64,000 bases of DNA from Symbiodinium natans (GCA_905221605.1 CAJNDS010001469.1:56001-120000), one strand, 5' to 3'; shown: positions 36,075 to 46,850, counted from the first letter of the stretch. Notes: generated by a model from the sequence alone, not told the origin. A program made the numbers and translations.

Positions 36075-36179
36075 GGGCTCAGCGTGGCTGTGGGGCCAGG
36101 AAGATGCCTCCAGTGTCATCAAGTTCCGTCTAAGCATCTAATCGCCTCTACGAAATCCACCCAGGACCCAAACCTATAG
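36075..36179 (+). CDS. Exon with C-x-x-C-H
   Basis: Acceptor TGCATGCAG|; GLSVAVGPGRCLQCHQVPSK .. to TAG. CLQCH fits a heme-c motif, but nothing else of a cytochrome c is visible, so no function is assigned. Confidence 0.5.
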   Translation, partial: GLSVAVGPGRCLQCHQVPSKHLIASTKSTQDPNL

Positions 36180-36539
36180 CCCCCTTAGGAGTTTTTTGTT
36201 GATATAAAACCCGATGGAATATTGAAATCCCTATATTCCTTCAGGTTCCAAGGGAAGTATAGAGACTTGCAGAGCATCTGCCCAGCCACTCTCCTGCAGG
36301 AACATCTCTCCCGGACCCAGAGACTGGTTTGTGTGGCCTGCATTGAATTGGTGGCTTCCGAAATTGGGGGATACCTATTGGGGTCCTTATTCTAAGGGAA
36401 TCCTACTATTTGGGGTCTATTTCTAAGGGTTCCCCAGGTTTATCTAAACCCAGTCTCCGGATCTCTTTAAAGGGGTCTCGGCTTCAAGGAGCGTGTAGGG
36501 TTCAGGGTTTGGGTTTGGGGTTTGGGGTTTGTCTTTCAG

Positions 36540-36689
36540 GAGGCCCAAGGTAGTTGGGCAAACGTCCCCTGGGCACTCGTGTGGCTCCGCCTGGCGCGGC
36601 ATGTTCTCATCGCGCGGGTGTCGGAGGAACCCCACGCCAGAACCCTCGAATCCGGAAGCCACACCCACCAAAAGGCATACCTAGCCTAA
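36540..36689 (+). CDS. Terminal exon
   Basis: Acceptor GTCTTTCAG|, 49 codons to TAA: EAQGSWANVPWALVWLRLAR HVLIARVSEEPHART.. Good composition; the opposite-strand ORF over it is a shadow. Confidence 0.62.
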   Translation, partial: EAQGSWANVPWALVWLRLARHVLIARVSEEPHARTLESGSHTHQKAYLA

Positions 36690-36950
36690 AAGCAACCTTG
36701 TACCTCAAACAAAACGCCTGAATATACCCAGCCGATTAGAGATCATTTCCATGTTTGGAATCACCATTTATAGTGATTCCCTTAGGTGTGATCAGAATCG
36801 TACCTAAGAATTAGGGGCACATATCCCTTTTCCAAAGATCCTCGAATATTCGTTCAACTCTTATGGGGGTCCTACTGTCTACTGTGGTTTAAGTAATATC
36901 CCTTAGTCAGAGGTATTAGAGTTTCTAATCTGACGGGCTGTCGCCCACAG

Positions 36951-38138
<1,188 letters not shown>

Positions 38139-39138
38139 TGCTGCTGATGCTCGCTTGCAAAGAGAAACGAAGCCTCGATGATGCGCACCCTGGCCCCCCG
38201 CCCGGCCGCGCATCATGAGCATCAGCGGCTCCGGCCTCCAGACATGCATGGCTTATAGGGGCATATGCCGGCCTCAAAACGGAAATGTCCGTAACAGCAC
38301 GAAAACCACGGTATTTACAGCGATTTCTGTGTTTTCCAAGCTCTCAGCCGCATCCGAAACCCGAGACCCAACCCGCTGATGCTCATGATGCGCGCTCTTG
38401 TGGGGGTCCTTTGCGGTGGCCGATGCCACCCAAAAAACATCAACAACGCGTATTTGGCCAAAGTTGAAAAAGAGAGTCGATGATGCTCTCCGGGGTCGTT
38501 TTGGGGACTCCCCAATGGGGCACCCAAAAAATGCGTCCAGGAGCCCAAATTCGGTGGGAAATAGCGCGTTTTTCGCGATAAAAATTGTACCTGAAAATTG
38601 ATGCCCTTCGGGAGCCGCATTTGGAGCCGGATGTTGGGGAGCCAACCGGGTCAGCGGCTTAACCCCCCCCCGTCATAGCTAAAGCTAGGGCTGGCGCCTA
38701 ACGGCGTCGGACCACGGGCGTGCCCGGATTTAGGAGCCTCCGGCTCAGGCCGCCGACCCGAGAGACCCCGAAACCTCTCAACCCCAAAAGCCGGAAATTG
38801 TTGTTACCCTAAAGCCTAAGCGCTAAACTCTACAACCTAAACCCGAAACCCTAAACCCCTAAACCAGGGTTCGGGGGTTTGAGGACGTGTTGTGGGAAGG
38901 GGGGGGGTAGAGGCTTCGAACTCTTGGAGTGGTTGGCGAAGGTTGCAACATAGGCAACCCGGTGAAACCTCAACCCTCGTCCCTAAATCCCAAACCCCTA
39001 ACCCTAAACCCTACACCCTATACCCAGAACCCTAATCCCTCAAGAACCTGGTTTTGCTGTGGGTCTAATGCTCTTGTCTTTAGGGTAGCCTTAGGCTTTG
39101 GGTTCGACCTTTGGGGCAGGTTTGGGGTTTTGCCAAAG

Positions 39139-39222
39139 GAGCCCCTACCCCCTGTGCTGAACTGCCTATGGTCGATGCGTTTACGTCGTGCGGGTGGCGC
39201 GGTCCTCCATGAAAAAATTGTG
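39139..39222 (+). CDS. Exon, frame ambiguous
   Basis: After TTGCCAAAG|, two frames are coding-like: EPLPPVLNCLWSMRLRRAGG .. and APTPCAELPMVDAFTSCGWR. Ends near a possible GACCCC donor. Confidence 0.4.
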
Positions 39223-39449
39223 CACCGACCCCCCACCCCCCTCTCCCCCCCACTTTTTAAGGTTTTTGGGGGGGTGTAAGGGAGGGGAGAGGGTCGGCGG
39301 ACCCCAGACTTTCAACCCTCAACCCCACTTTTTCAGCCACTTCATCTACTACTTCAAAAAATCCAAAATCGTACTCCCGTTATTGCCCTTCTAAGGAAGT
39401 TTTTAGGAAGTTTTTTTTTTTTTTTGGGGGGGGGGGGGGTCTTAAGCAG

Positions 39450-39530
39450 AAAGTGTTGATCCCAGGGTGAATGGCCTGGTCAACGACATGTATGCGATGC
39501 TGGCCGCTCTCTCGGGCCTTGGGGGACAGG
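39450..39530 (+). CDS. Exon before an F13 intron
   Basis: Acceptor CTTAAGCAG|; SVDPRVNGLVNDMYAMLAAL SGLGGQ, donor CAGG|GTTTTTC. Confidence 0.62.
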
Positions 39531-39635
39531 GTTTTTCTTTATCATAGTGGGGTAACATTTTACATTTTTAAGGGTACTTAAACTCAATAAGGAATAAAAT
39601 TTTAAAATTTTATTACTATCCCAACTATGAACCAG
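39531..39635 (+). mobile_element. F13 introner
   Basis: TTATCATAGTGGGGTAACATTTTACATTTTTAAGGGTACTTAAACTCAATAAGGAAT..., homologous to ZIP intron 1; ends AACTATGAACCAG. Confidence 0.85.
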
Positions 39636-39669
39636 TTTTGGGTTTGGGGGTTTAGGGTCTTTGCTTCAG

Positions 39670-39717
39670 CATACTTACCCGGCAGACTTCAGAGGCCTGG
39701 ATGTAAAAGGGTCTTAG
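39670..39717 (+). CDS. Small terminal exon
   Basis: Acceptor TTGCTTCAG|; HTYPADFRGLDVKGS then TAG. Confidence 0.45.
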   Translation, partial: HTYPADFRGLDVKGS

Positions 39718-40096
39718 CTCTCACCCGGCACACTCACCCAAAGGGTTTAGGGCTTCAAGGGCTCCAAGGGGCTTTTGGGTTCTAGGTGTTTTTCTCGGAC
39801 CGTATTTAGGTTTTACGCGGGGCTTGGGGGGGGGGGGGGGTCGGCTTTTGAGGTGGTTGGGGTCGAGTCTAGGGCTCTAAGGTGTTCCCGGGCTTAAAGT
39901 GTTTAATTTGGTTGGGGGCGTGGATGTTCAAAGAGTTGTAGTAAGGCAGCGTTAAGCTTCAAGTTGCAGGGGTTTTGAAGCTCCTCTAGGCTCCGTTCCA
40001 AGAACAGTTCAAGGTCCAGGTCAAAGGCTTTAACCTATACCATGAATCTTGCATCCCTATACCCTAAGATTTAGGGTTTAAGTTTTTTGGATCTAG

Positions 40097-40174
40097 AATG
40101 AAAAAACGGCGCAAGTGAGCCATGAACAGTTTGGGGACACCGTTAAGTTAAGAGCAGCTGCTGTCACTGCCTGA
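40097..40174 (+). CDS. Terminal exon
   Basis: Acceptor GGATCTAG|; NEKTAQVSHEQFGDTVKLRA AAVTA then TGA. Confidence 0.55.
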   Translation, partial: NEKTAQVSHEQFGDTVKLRAAAVTA

Positions 40175-40423
40175 AGCCGTGAGCCCTTTACAAAAAAAGA
40201 ACAGCTGAAGCCCCCAAAGCCACCTCACAAAAACACCCAAAAGCACCTTCAAACCCCTAAAAGCCTTGAATCCGAAAGCCTCTCAAGCCCGAACAAATGC
40301 CCCTTTATTAACATCTCCTAAGCTTTAAACCCTGAACACCCCCGAAGCTCCTCAAGTCTGCAATCACCATGTTAACCCCTATGTTTGCTTTGTGTTTGAA
40401 AGGGGAGTATCGACACCCCAACC

Positions 40424-40487
40424 CCTAAACCCTAAACCCTAAACCCTAAACCCTAAACCCTAAACCCTAAACCCTAAACCCTCACAG
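40424..40487. repeat. Interstitial telomeric repeat ending an intron
   Basis: Eight CCCTAAA units, then CCCTCACAG| as acceptor of the next exon. Confidence 0.93.
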
Positions 40488-40568
40488 GCCATCAACTTCA
40501 TCTTTCCTCCGCTGATGTTCCTTATGGACCCGGTGGGGGCTCTTTGGGAGAGAATCTGGAGTTGGCTG
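40488..40568 (+). CDS. Telomeric-intron gene, penultimate exon
   Basis: 27 codons AINFIFPPLMFLMDPVGALW ERIWSWL, hydrophobic then Trp-rich. Donor CTG|GTTTAGGG, phase 0, joins to 40681. Confidence 0.72.
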
Positions 40569-40680
40569 GTTTAGGGTTTAGGGTTTAGGGTTTAGGGTTT
40601 AGGGTTTAGGGTTTAGGGTTTAGGGTTTAGGGTTTAGGGTTTAGGGTTTAGGGTTTAGGGTTTCTTCTTCCATGCCGCAG
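40569..40680 (+). repeat. Intron made of TTTAGGG repeats
   Basis: 112-bp GT-AG intron: 13 perfect TTTAGGG units from the donor onward (about 40570-40661), then TTTCTTCTTCCATGCCGCAG. Removing it joins two 27-codon frames in phase 0. Confidence 0.82.
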
Positions 40681-40761
40681 GACTACGAGTTCGCAATGAA
40701 CTTTGTCCTACGTCGAAGGCTAACGGAGGACAAGCTGCAGGAGACATGCTCGGCATGTTAG
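40681..40761 (+). CDS. Telomeric-intron gene, terminal exon
   Basis: DYEFAMNFVLRRRLTEDKLQ ETCSAC then TAG. The joined 53-residue C-terminus looks like a membrane-proximal tail; family not recognised. Confidence 0.72.
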   Translation, partial: DYEFAMNFVLRRRLTEDKLQETCSAC

Positions 40762-40876
40762 GCTACTGTTTGCTTAAGAAACCCCTCAAAAAAAGACAAA
40801 GTGATCCCTAAATTGCCCTTAGAGAAGGAAGAATCTTTTAGTTTTTTTTGGGGTTCTTAAGCCAACAGTTTCAATC

Positions 40877-40957
40877 CATGTAACTACATAGTACATACTT
40901 GGGCCTTGAGAGTGGTTCCTGTGTCCTAGCTTCAAGGCCCAAGTATATACTATGAGG
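40877..40957. mobile_element. F4 introner truncated by telomeric repeat
   Basis: AATCCATGTAACTACATAGTACATACTTGGGCC...CAAGTATATACTATGAG|GTTTAGGG: the right terminus is replaced by a TTTAGGG array to 41027. Confidence 0.85.
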
Positions 40958-41027
40958 TTTAGGGTTTAGGGTTTAGGGTTTAGGGTTTAGGGTTTAGGGT
41001 TTAGGGTTTAGGGTTTAGGTTTAGGGA
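40958..41027. repeat. Interstitial telomeric repeat (TTTAGGG)n
   Basis: Nine or ten units fused to the F4 arm. Confidence 0.95.
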
Positions 41028-41036
41028 ATGCAACAG

Positions 41037-41083
41037 AACCAGGAAGGTCCTTGGGACAGTTTCCATGTTCCCTGATCGGGCTG
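41037..41083 (+). CDS. Exon before an F2 intron
   Basis: Acceptor GCAACAG|; TRKVLGTVSMFPDRA, donor GCTG|GTTCGTAG at the F2 terminus. Confidence 0.55.
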
Positions 41084-41182
41084 GTTCGTAGTAGGGAATG
41101 AGGGAATGAGGGCCCTATGTAATCCCTTAACTTAAAGGGTATATATAGGGCCCTCATTCCCTCATTCCCTACGAAGAACTAG
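41081..41182. mobile_element. F2 introner
   Basis: CTGGTTCGTAGTAGGGAATG and CATTCCCTACGAAGAACTAG, with compensating T-to-G / A-to-C changes in the two arms. Confidence 0.92.
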
Positions 41183-41235
41183 GGGGTTATGCTTTAAAGC
41201 CCAAGTCTTGTCATGGATCCTTAGGGATGTTAGTC

Positions 41236-41398
41236 CTAGGGTAGATACATGGTCCCCAGACATGGTCCTTTAGCTTCTTCGAAGGGTTCTGATGCATGGG
41301 CCCTTGGGTTGTGTAGGGTATGTAAGTCGTATATACGGGGTCCCCCTTCAAGGGCCCATATGAAGGGACCATGTACCTATCCTAAGAATGAGTGCTAA
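41236..41398. mobile_element. F6 element
   Basis: TAGGGTAGATACATGGTCC mirrored by GGACCATGTACCTATCCTAA; half copy at 62350. Confidence 0.75.
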
Positions 41399-41545
41399 GT
41401 CCTAAGGCTTATTTCCACCCCAAGCTTGCCTAGTCCCTTCCCTTTGGGGGGGAGGGGGGTGGGGGCATTTCTTTTAAATGTTATTAGCAGATCGTGTGGA
41501 CTTTAGGTACTTATCCCCTAAACCCTAAACCCTAAACCCTAAAAT

Positions 41546-41552
41546 GAACTAC

Positions 41553-41593
<41 letters not shown>

Positions 41594-41665
41594 TTGAACC
41601 GTGAGCTGGACCTGTACCGCGACAAGGAGGACCTTGAGTGCAGTAGGGGGCATCTCGGGTCATAG
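41546..41665 (+). CDS. Exon with coding (GA)n, coiled coil
   Basis: In one frame the (GA)n run gives Arg-Glu repeats and continues into EELNRELDLYRDKEDLECSR GHLGS, stop TAG. Heptad-like charge suggests a coiled coil. The (GA)n part may be intronic instead. Confidence 0.45.
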
Positions 41666-41852
41666 CATGAAGACCTGGAGGCTTTAAGACTCTGCGATAG
41701 TTTTTTTCGGATACCTGGTTTTAGGGTTTTTGCAGGGTTTCGGGGGAGGGTTTTTTGGGTTTGCTGTTGGGATTTGCGGTTTGGGGCTTAGGGCCGAAAC
41801 TGGCGGGTAGAGGGATGTACGCCTTAGGTGGTGTGCCGACAAGACAGCGCAG

Positions 41853-41909
41853 AGGACCCCATTGAGAAGGACTTGTTCAAGTACGCCGAAGACAAGGCTC
41901 CCGGGGCAA
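41853..41909 (+). CDS. Exon with GA donor
   Basis: Acceptor CAGCGCAG|; (E)DPIEKDLFKYAEDKAPGA, donor GCAA|GACCCTAAA. Confidence 0.58.
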
Positions 41910-42250
41910 GACCCTAAACTCCAAAGACCCAAAACCCCTTTGAACCCTAGTGGCCCCTAAGCCCTGAGAACTTACACCCGAGACCCGAAATGCCCCCCCC
42001 AAAAAAAAAAAAAAAAAACCTCAAAAGACCCAACAAGAACCAAGAAACCAAAACCTATGAGGTCCTATAAGTCGCAAAGCCTTCTAGAACGTCTAGAAAC
42101 CCTATAGTCTCCTCCCTGAAGCCCTAAACCCTTCAACCCTTCAAACCCAAAAAAGGGTTTCGGGGGCTTAGTCCTAAACCCTAAACCCTCTACTCTAACC
42201 CTGAAACCCCTCACCCTAAACCCAAAAAAGGCTTCGGAGATTTGAGACCC

Positions 42251-42558
42251 CCTGGTTCTTAGTAGGGAATGAGAGAATGAGGGTCCGATATGTACCCTCT
42301 AAGTGGAGGCTCCTGGTACTTATTCACCAATTATAACTGTACTTAACTGTACTTAGAACCATATCAGGGCACCTAAGAGGCTTATGAGTGTGGTTATTGG
42401 GTTAGACTTAGTAAGCAGGGTTCGTATGGTGGGTTACGGGGAACTCTAAGAGGGTTTCTAGGGGATACTTAGTAGACTAAGCTGACCCCCAAACCCTGAA
42501 CCCTGAACCCTAAACCCTAAACCCTAAACCCCCTCATTCCCTGCGAAGAATTAGCCAG
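42251..42558. mobile_element. F2 introner hosting F5, F11 pieces and telomeric repeats
   Basis: CTGGTTCTTAGTAGGGAATGAG (left) and CCCTCATTCCCTGCGAAGAATTAGCCAG (right) enclose half an F5 (AAGTGGAGGCTCCTGGTACTT..), an F11 core (42410-42487) and CCCTGAA/CCCTAAA repeats. Confidence 0.85.
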
Positions 42559-42597
42559 AAGAGCCCCCCCCCCCCCCCCACCCCTGGAGAGACGCAG

Positions 42598-42630
42598 CCG
42601 AGGTGCGGTGGTGGGAGGCCAGGACTTCAC
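42598..42630 (+). CDS. Small exon
   Basis: Acceptor AGACGCAG|; AEVRWWEARTS, donor CAC|GTGTAGGG followed by TTTAGGG repeats. Confidence 0.42.
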
Positions 42631-42754
42631 GTGTAGGGTTTAGGGTTTAGGGTTTAGGGTTTAGGGTTTCCCGGTTCTGCACACGGTTTCCTGAGGGGCT
42701 GAGGATTTTTTAATGGTTCAGGGTTCAGGGTTTAGGTTTGTTTCAGGGGCTCGG

Positions 42755-42843
42755 TAGCTAACCCTTAACCTTTTTGGTTGTATATAATCCTACCACCCGA
42801 ACAAGGTGAACTTTTCTGGGGCTAGGGTGTTCAGCCCCCAAGT
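42755..42843. mobile_element. F8 introner
   Basis: CTAACCCTTAACCTTTTTGGTTGTATATAATCC...GGGGCTAGGGTGTTCAGCCCC. Confidence 0.82.
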
Positions 42844-42919
42844 TAGTAGGTGAGGAGATAACCTTTGCCTTTCTGTGACCCCTACTCGCTGGATACTTCG
42901 CTTTGCACAGGGCGCGCTT

Positions 42920-42992
42920 TAGCCTTTTTGGGTATGTACAATTCTACCATGGTGGAAAGGTTAACCCTTTTTGGGCCAGGGTACTCAGCAAC
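42920..42992. mobile_element. F8 introner, second copy
   Basis: TTTAGCCTTTTTGGGTATGTACAATTC...GGGCCAGGGTACTCAGCAACTAGG; 77 bp after the previous copy. Confidence 0.78.
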
Positions 42993-43304
42993 TAGGGTTT
43001 TAAGGCTTACCCAAACCCCCAAAGTATGCCCAAAGTATGTAAGATACTGGCCCTTCATATATGGGTGTTGGGTTGGGGGTCCAGGTAGGATGGTTTAGGG
43101 ATTGAGGGTTTCAGGGCTTAAAGGTTTTAGGGCTTTCGGGGGCTTTTGGCGCTTATTACTTCAAGGTGTTAGTGGCTTTGGGTTTTAAGGTTGTCGGGTT
43201 TCAGGGTTGAGGGTTTAAAGGCTTTAGGGTTTTTAAGGTTTAGGGGTTCAAAGAAAGAAAAGGGGGGGGGTAGGGGTTTTAGGGGCTTAAGAAAAAGGCT
43301 TCAG

Positions 43305-43390
43305 GCTGGAGGGCATTGCCGGCGTCGGCCAAGCGCCCCCTTGTTGAACACCTAGGGGGCCTCGGGGCTTCTAGCGCTTCAGGCATTTAA
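43305..43390 (+). CDS. Terminal exon
   Basis: Acceptor GGCTTCAG|; WRALPASAKRPLVEHLGGLG ASSASGI then TAA. The frame RLEGIAGVGQAPPC is also open. Confidence 0.45.
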
Positions 43391-43544
43391 GGGGTTTAGG
43401 GTTTAGGGTTTAGGGTTTAGGGGAAGCCCCAAAGCACCATGAAAGCGAAGCCGCCAGGAAATCCCCCAAAACCTATGCTGCCTTAGGCCTTATAAGCCGT
43501 TCGCGCTCGTGTTTTGTTGGAGATGAGGCTGCAGCCAAAAGGCC

Positions 43545-43634
43545 CCCTCAATTACGGAATCTTCCTTAAATGATATTAAGGATCCCTTTGTAGTTTAAGG
43601 TATGTTCCTTAATTAAGGAGTATTGGGCTCTCTC
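43545..43634. mobile_element. F1 introner, left end eroded
   Basis: CAATTACGGAATCTTCC...GATATTAAGGATCCC...GAGTATTGGGCTCTC. Confidence 0.75.
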
Positions 43635-43689
43635 GGCCGCTCTTCTGACCGTGAAGCCTTGCTTGGCGTGTTCGAGCCTTGAGCGCCTC
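43632..43689 (+). CDS. Exon between F1 and F3
   Basis: SAALLTVKPCLACSSLERL, donor CTC|GACTTTGG (GA) at the F3 start. No clear AG acceptor at the F1 end, so less certain. Confidence 0.4.
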
Positions 43690-43955
43690 GACTTTGGATG
43701 TTCCCCTTACACTAACAGGCCTGAATAGGGATTATTTCTTTCGGGGGCTAGAAAACCCTGAGTAGGGATGATTCTAGGGGGGGCACTGGCCTAATCCCGA
43801 TCAAAGGAGCAGGTAGTATATAAGGGGAAACCCAGAGAGCCCAATACTCCTTAATTAAGGAATAGACCTTAAATGATAAAGGGATCCTTTTCTATGATTT
43901 AAGGAACATTCCTTAATTAAGGGGGTTGTTGGGCTCTTTCAGAACATATCCCAAG
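43690..43955 (+). mobile_element. F3 introner with F1 nested, acting as an intron
   Basis: F3 left arm CTTTGGATGTTCCCCTTACAC; right arm AAGGGGAA|F1|GAACATATCCCAAG. F1 (43831-43941) interrupts the F3 right arm, with GAA on both sides. Acceptor CCCAAG|. Confidence 0.88.
43831..43941. mobile_element. F1 introner nested in F3
   Basis: CCCAGAGAGCCCAATACTCC ... GTTGTTGGGCTCTTTC. Confidence 0.9.
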
Positions 43956-44082
43956 ATTAGATTCGACCCTCGACCCTCCGACTCCCGGTTTGTCTGAGAC
44001 CTGCTTTGAGCCGACCATCATGGACCTCCCGCGACACTACGCCAACGCGGAGAAGACGTGCGCCGGCTCCGCTTGCGCCTGA
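43956..44082 (+). CDS. Terminal exon after nested introners
   Basis: 41 codons to TGA: LDSTLDPPTPGLSETCFEPT IMDLPRHYANAEKTC.. Well-formed; unrecognised. The 44083-44700 stretch after it shows no supported gene. Confidence 0.62.
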
Positions 44083-44463
44083 ATAGGACTTACTTCGCCC
44101 TTGAGCTGAACTTTATGAACTTCTTGGGTGTGCTTGTTTAGAATATTGAAGTTTGACCTTTTTTCTTCTCCCCTTGATAAGATGAAGGGGGCTGCACGGC
44201 CGGGTTTCGGGCATTTGAGGGACCCAGTTCCACCGAGGGTTCGGGCCCTAAACCCGAAGCCAAGAGCCCTGGGGTGCGACGTCCAGGAGATTCTTCGAGC
44301 CCGAAACCACAAAACCCTAAACCCTAAACCTCCAGGACCCAGAGCTGTGGGGATCGGATCCCTTTATGGCTCTTGGGTCCTCAACCCCCGAACCCTACAC
44401 TGGGTCATTGTTGAGAGTCATGATACATGTTCATGAATGTTCAACCCCAAATCATGAATATTT

Positions 44464-44568
44464 GGGTAGTTCTCTAAATTAAGGTCCCTTTCGGGATCTC
44501 TTTTTAAAGGGTGCCACCCTAAAATGTGTGCCCAAAAAGGGGCCCTAATTTAGGAAACTACCCATTTA
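44464..44568. mobile_element. Inverted-repeat element GGGTAGTTCTCTAAATTAAGG
   Basis: Mirrored by CCCTAATTTAGGAAACTACCC; flanks share TTTAAACCCAATAAGGAACAC with F13. Confidence 0.65.
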
Positions 44569-44718
44569 AACCCAATAAGGAACACAAATGACAATTTTTT
44601 CAAGTAGCGCCCCAACAATGGTGCAGTAATGAGAAGATGATTTGCCTGCGATGATAGTCGAACACCGTCGGTCTTGGGCCCCCGGAGTTTAGGGTTTAGT
44701 AGGGTTCCCGTGCTGCAG

Positions 44719-44855
44719 GTACTTCTGCTGCGCAAGGACCTGAGAATGCCAACCAGTTGTGCCGAACCAGGGCGGCTTTAAGATTTAGCGCAGAAAAGGA
44801 GGCCTCTGACCAACTGACAGGTGCCTGGGCCATGTACATTTTCGGGTTCATGTAG
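44719..44855 (+). CDS. Terminal exon
   Basis: Acceptor GTGCTGCAG|, 44 codons to TAG: TSAAQGPENANQLCRTRAAL RFSAEKEASDQLTGAW..MYIFGFM. Convincing composition. Confidence 0.6.
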
Positions 44856-45043
44856 TCTCCAATGGCCTAAACTTTAGACCCTAAACCCTAAACCCTAAAC
44901 CCCCTTCTGTAGTTCCTGTTTCTGGGGCACCTATCCTTCTTTGTGGCATTTGGCGATTCATGACATAAGGTGCCCCCAAAGAAGGAGAATTTAAATGCAT
45001 GTTGAGGTCTGGTGGTTCACGTGCTCGCATCATGAGCTCTCAG

Positions 45044-45108
45044 GGTGAGCAAAATGGGCTCCTCAGGTCCTCGGCAAACCTGCGTCGAGTCTGGAGGGTC
45101 AACTATGG
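45044..45108 (+). CDS. Exon, basic
   Basis: Acceptor GCTCTCAG|; GEQNGLLRSSANLRRVWRVN Y, donor GG|GTTCCC. Confidence 0.55.
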
Positions 45109-45258
45109 GTTCCCTAAACCCCAAAACCTGAACCCTAAACCCTGAACCCTGAACCCTAAACCCTAGGGCTTCGGTTTCCTGTATGGCCTTTAACAAGGAA
45201 GAAGATGTTTGGTTTTTGCGGAGGGTTCTCAAGCAAGTAGTAGTGTCCTGAGGCTCAG

Positions 45259-45321
45259 GAAGGGATCAAGGCAACAACTTCTGAGCCCCAAGGAAGGCCC
45301 CCAAAAGCCTGCGGTTGTTGA
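45259..45321 (+). CDS. Small terminal exon
   Basis: Acceptor GAGGCTCAG|; EGIKATTSEPQGRPPKACGC then TGA. Confidence 0.45.
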   Translation, partial: EGIKATTSEPQGRPPKACGC

Positions 45322-45344
45322 AACTTTGTGTTAAATCTGTACAA

Positions 45345-45420
45345 ATTATAGTGACGTCAGCGACGTCATTTTGAAATTAGCGCCAAATTAGTGACGTCAG
45401 AAATCCGAAATTAAGCCAAA
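45345..45420. repeat. GTGACGTCA / GAAATTAGCG repeats
   Basis: TAGTGACGTCAGCGACGTCA and GAAATTAGCGCC words, shared with 46716-46850. Confidence 0.7.
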
Positions 45421-45639
45421 TTAAGGACCTGGTTTGGCACCAAGAAGCTGTAGGACCTAAGGCCCTCCACAAACACTCAAACACAAGGCCTTCCCGAGCC
45501 GACTTTTGAGGTTTAGGTTTTCGGGTTTTGGGTGCCTGGCTTGCTTTCCACCAGCTTCTCGGCTAGAGTTTTGGTGTTTTGGGTTGGGTTTAAGGATTTG
45601 GGGCTTGGAATCGGGTATGGCTGCCTTTTTTGAGCTTTA

Positions 45640-46260
45640 AAAACCCTAGCTGGCCCCCAGATAGGGTTTTTCGGAGCAAAAAAACCCTATCTGGCCCAGA
45701 TAGGGCTTTTTTGAGCAAAAAAACCCTATCTGGTCCAGATAGGGTTTTTTTGAGCAAAAAACTGGCCCGTCCCCTTCCCTGCCCCCCCCCCTCCCCTCCC
45801 CGCGACCCCCCACCCTCCTGGTTGGGTTTGGGGCTTGGAATTGGCTTCCCTTACCCTGTCTAGGCCCAGAGAGGGGTTTTGGGAGCAAAAAAACCCTATC
45901 TGGCCCAGATAGGGTTTTTTTGAGCAAAAAAAAACCTATGTTGAGCAAAAAACCGGCCCGTCCCCTCCCCCCCACCCCTCCTGGTTGGGTTTGGGGCTTG
46001 GAATTGCTTCAAAAGCCGTTTTTGGGAGCAAAAAAACCCTATCTGGCCCAGATAGGGTGTTTTTGAGCAAAAAAGCCTATCTGGCCTGGCCCGTCCCCTT
46101 CCCTGCCCCCCCTCTCCCCTCCCCCGCGCCGCCCACCCCTCCTGGGGGCTTGCAATTGGCTTCAAAAACCCTATCTGGCCCAGATAGGGTTTTTTTGAGC
46201 AAAAAAACCCTATCTGGCCCAGATAGGGCTTTTTTGAGCAAAAAACTGGCCCGTCCCCTG
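45640..46260. repeat. Palindromic tandem field CCCTATCTGGCCCAGATAGGG
   Basis: About ten copies of a 38-40 bp unit: the palindrome plus TTTTTTTGAGCAAAAAAA. They are grouped by C-rich spacers (CCGTCCCCTTCCCTGCCCCC) and TCCTGGTTGGGTTTGGGGCTTGGAATTG. Predicted ORFs are artefacts. Confidence 0.95.
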
Positions 46261-46261
46261 T

Positions 46262-46717
46262 AGGGTTGTTTCAGGGTCGTTGTTGGGTTGTTTCAGGGTG
46301 GCCCAGGTCTCCTTTTAACAGGTTGTTGCAGGGTTTGAGTGAGTTTAGGGCAGGGCTGAGAGTTTTAGGTTTGGCTTGCTTTTATTGGCTTTTATCTGGG
46401 GTTTTGGCTTTGGTTTCGCGTTCTGGAGTTTGGGTTAGCCCAGGTCGCCCTGAAATATGTGGTTTGGCTTTACGTCGGCCCTATTTGGCCAGATAGACTC
46501 AAAAAAACCCTATCTGGCCCAGATAGGGTTTTTTCAGGGTTTGGGGCAAGGTTTGGGGTACAGGGCTTAGGTTGTTCCCAAGTCGGCTTGACATTGGGGT
46601 TTGGGCTGCAGACAGGCTCGTTGAGGGTTGTTTCAGGTCGTTGTTGGGTTGTTTCAGGGTGGCCCAGGTCTCCTTTTAATAGGTTGTTGCAGGGTTTGAG
46701 TGAGTTCAGGGCAGGCT
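46262..46717. repeat. 95-bp direct duplication
   Basis: GTTGTTTCAGGGTCGTTGTTGGGTTGTTTCAGGGTGGCCC...GAGTGAGTT occurs at about 46265-46352 and 46626-46710, with one more CCCTATCTGG palindrome between. Confidence 0.9.
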
Positions 46718-46850
46718 TAATTTCGGAAACGAAATTAAGCGCGACATCCTTAATTTCAATTTTGAAATTAAGCGCGACGTCACTAATTTCGCGTTTCATA
46801 TTTAGCGCGACGTCATTTGCTTAATTTGGGTTTTGAAATTAATATAATTT
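46716..46850. repeat. GAAATTAAGCGCGACGTCA repeats
   Basis: Three imperfect units, some inverted (TTAATTTCGG/CGAAATTAAG). Confidence 0.8.

Noticed and set aside
36075-36179. Cytochrome c from CLQCH
   Set aside because: A single five-residue motif without any other cytochrome feature.
45630-46496. ORFs of 75-120 aa on both strands in the CCCTATCTGG field
   Set aside because: Repeat-derived, no splice context, palindromic so open on both strands.
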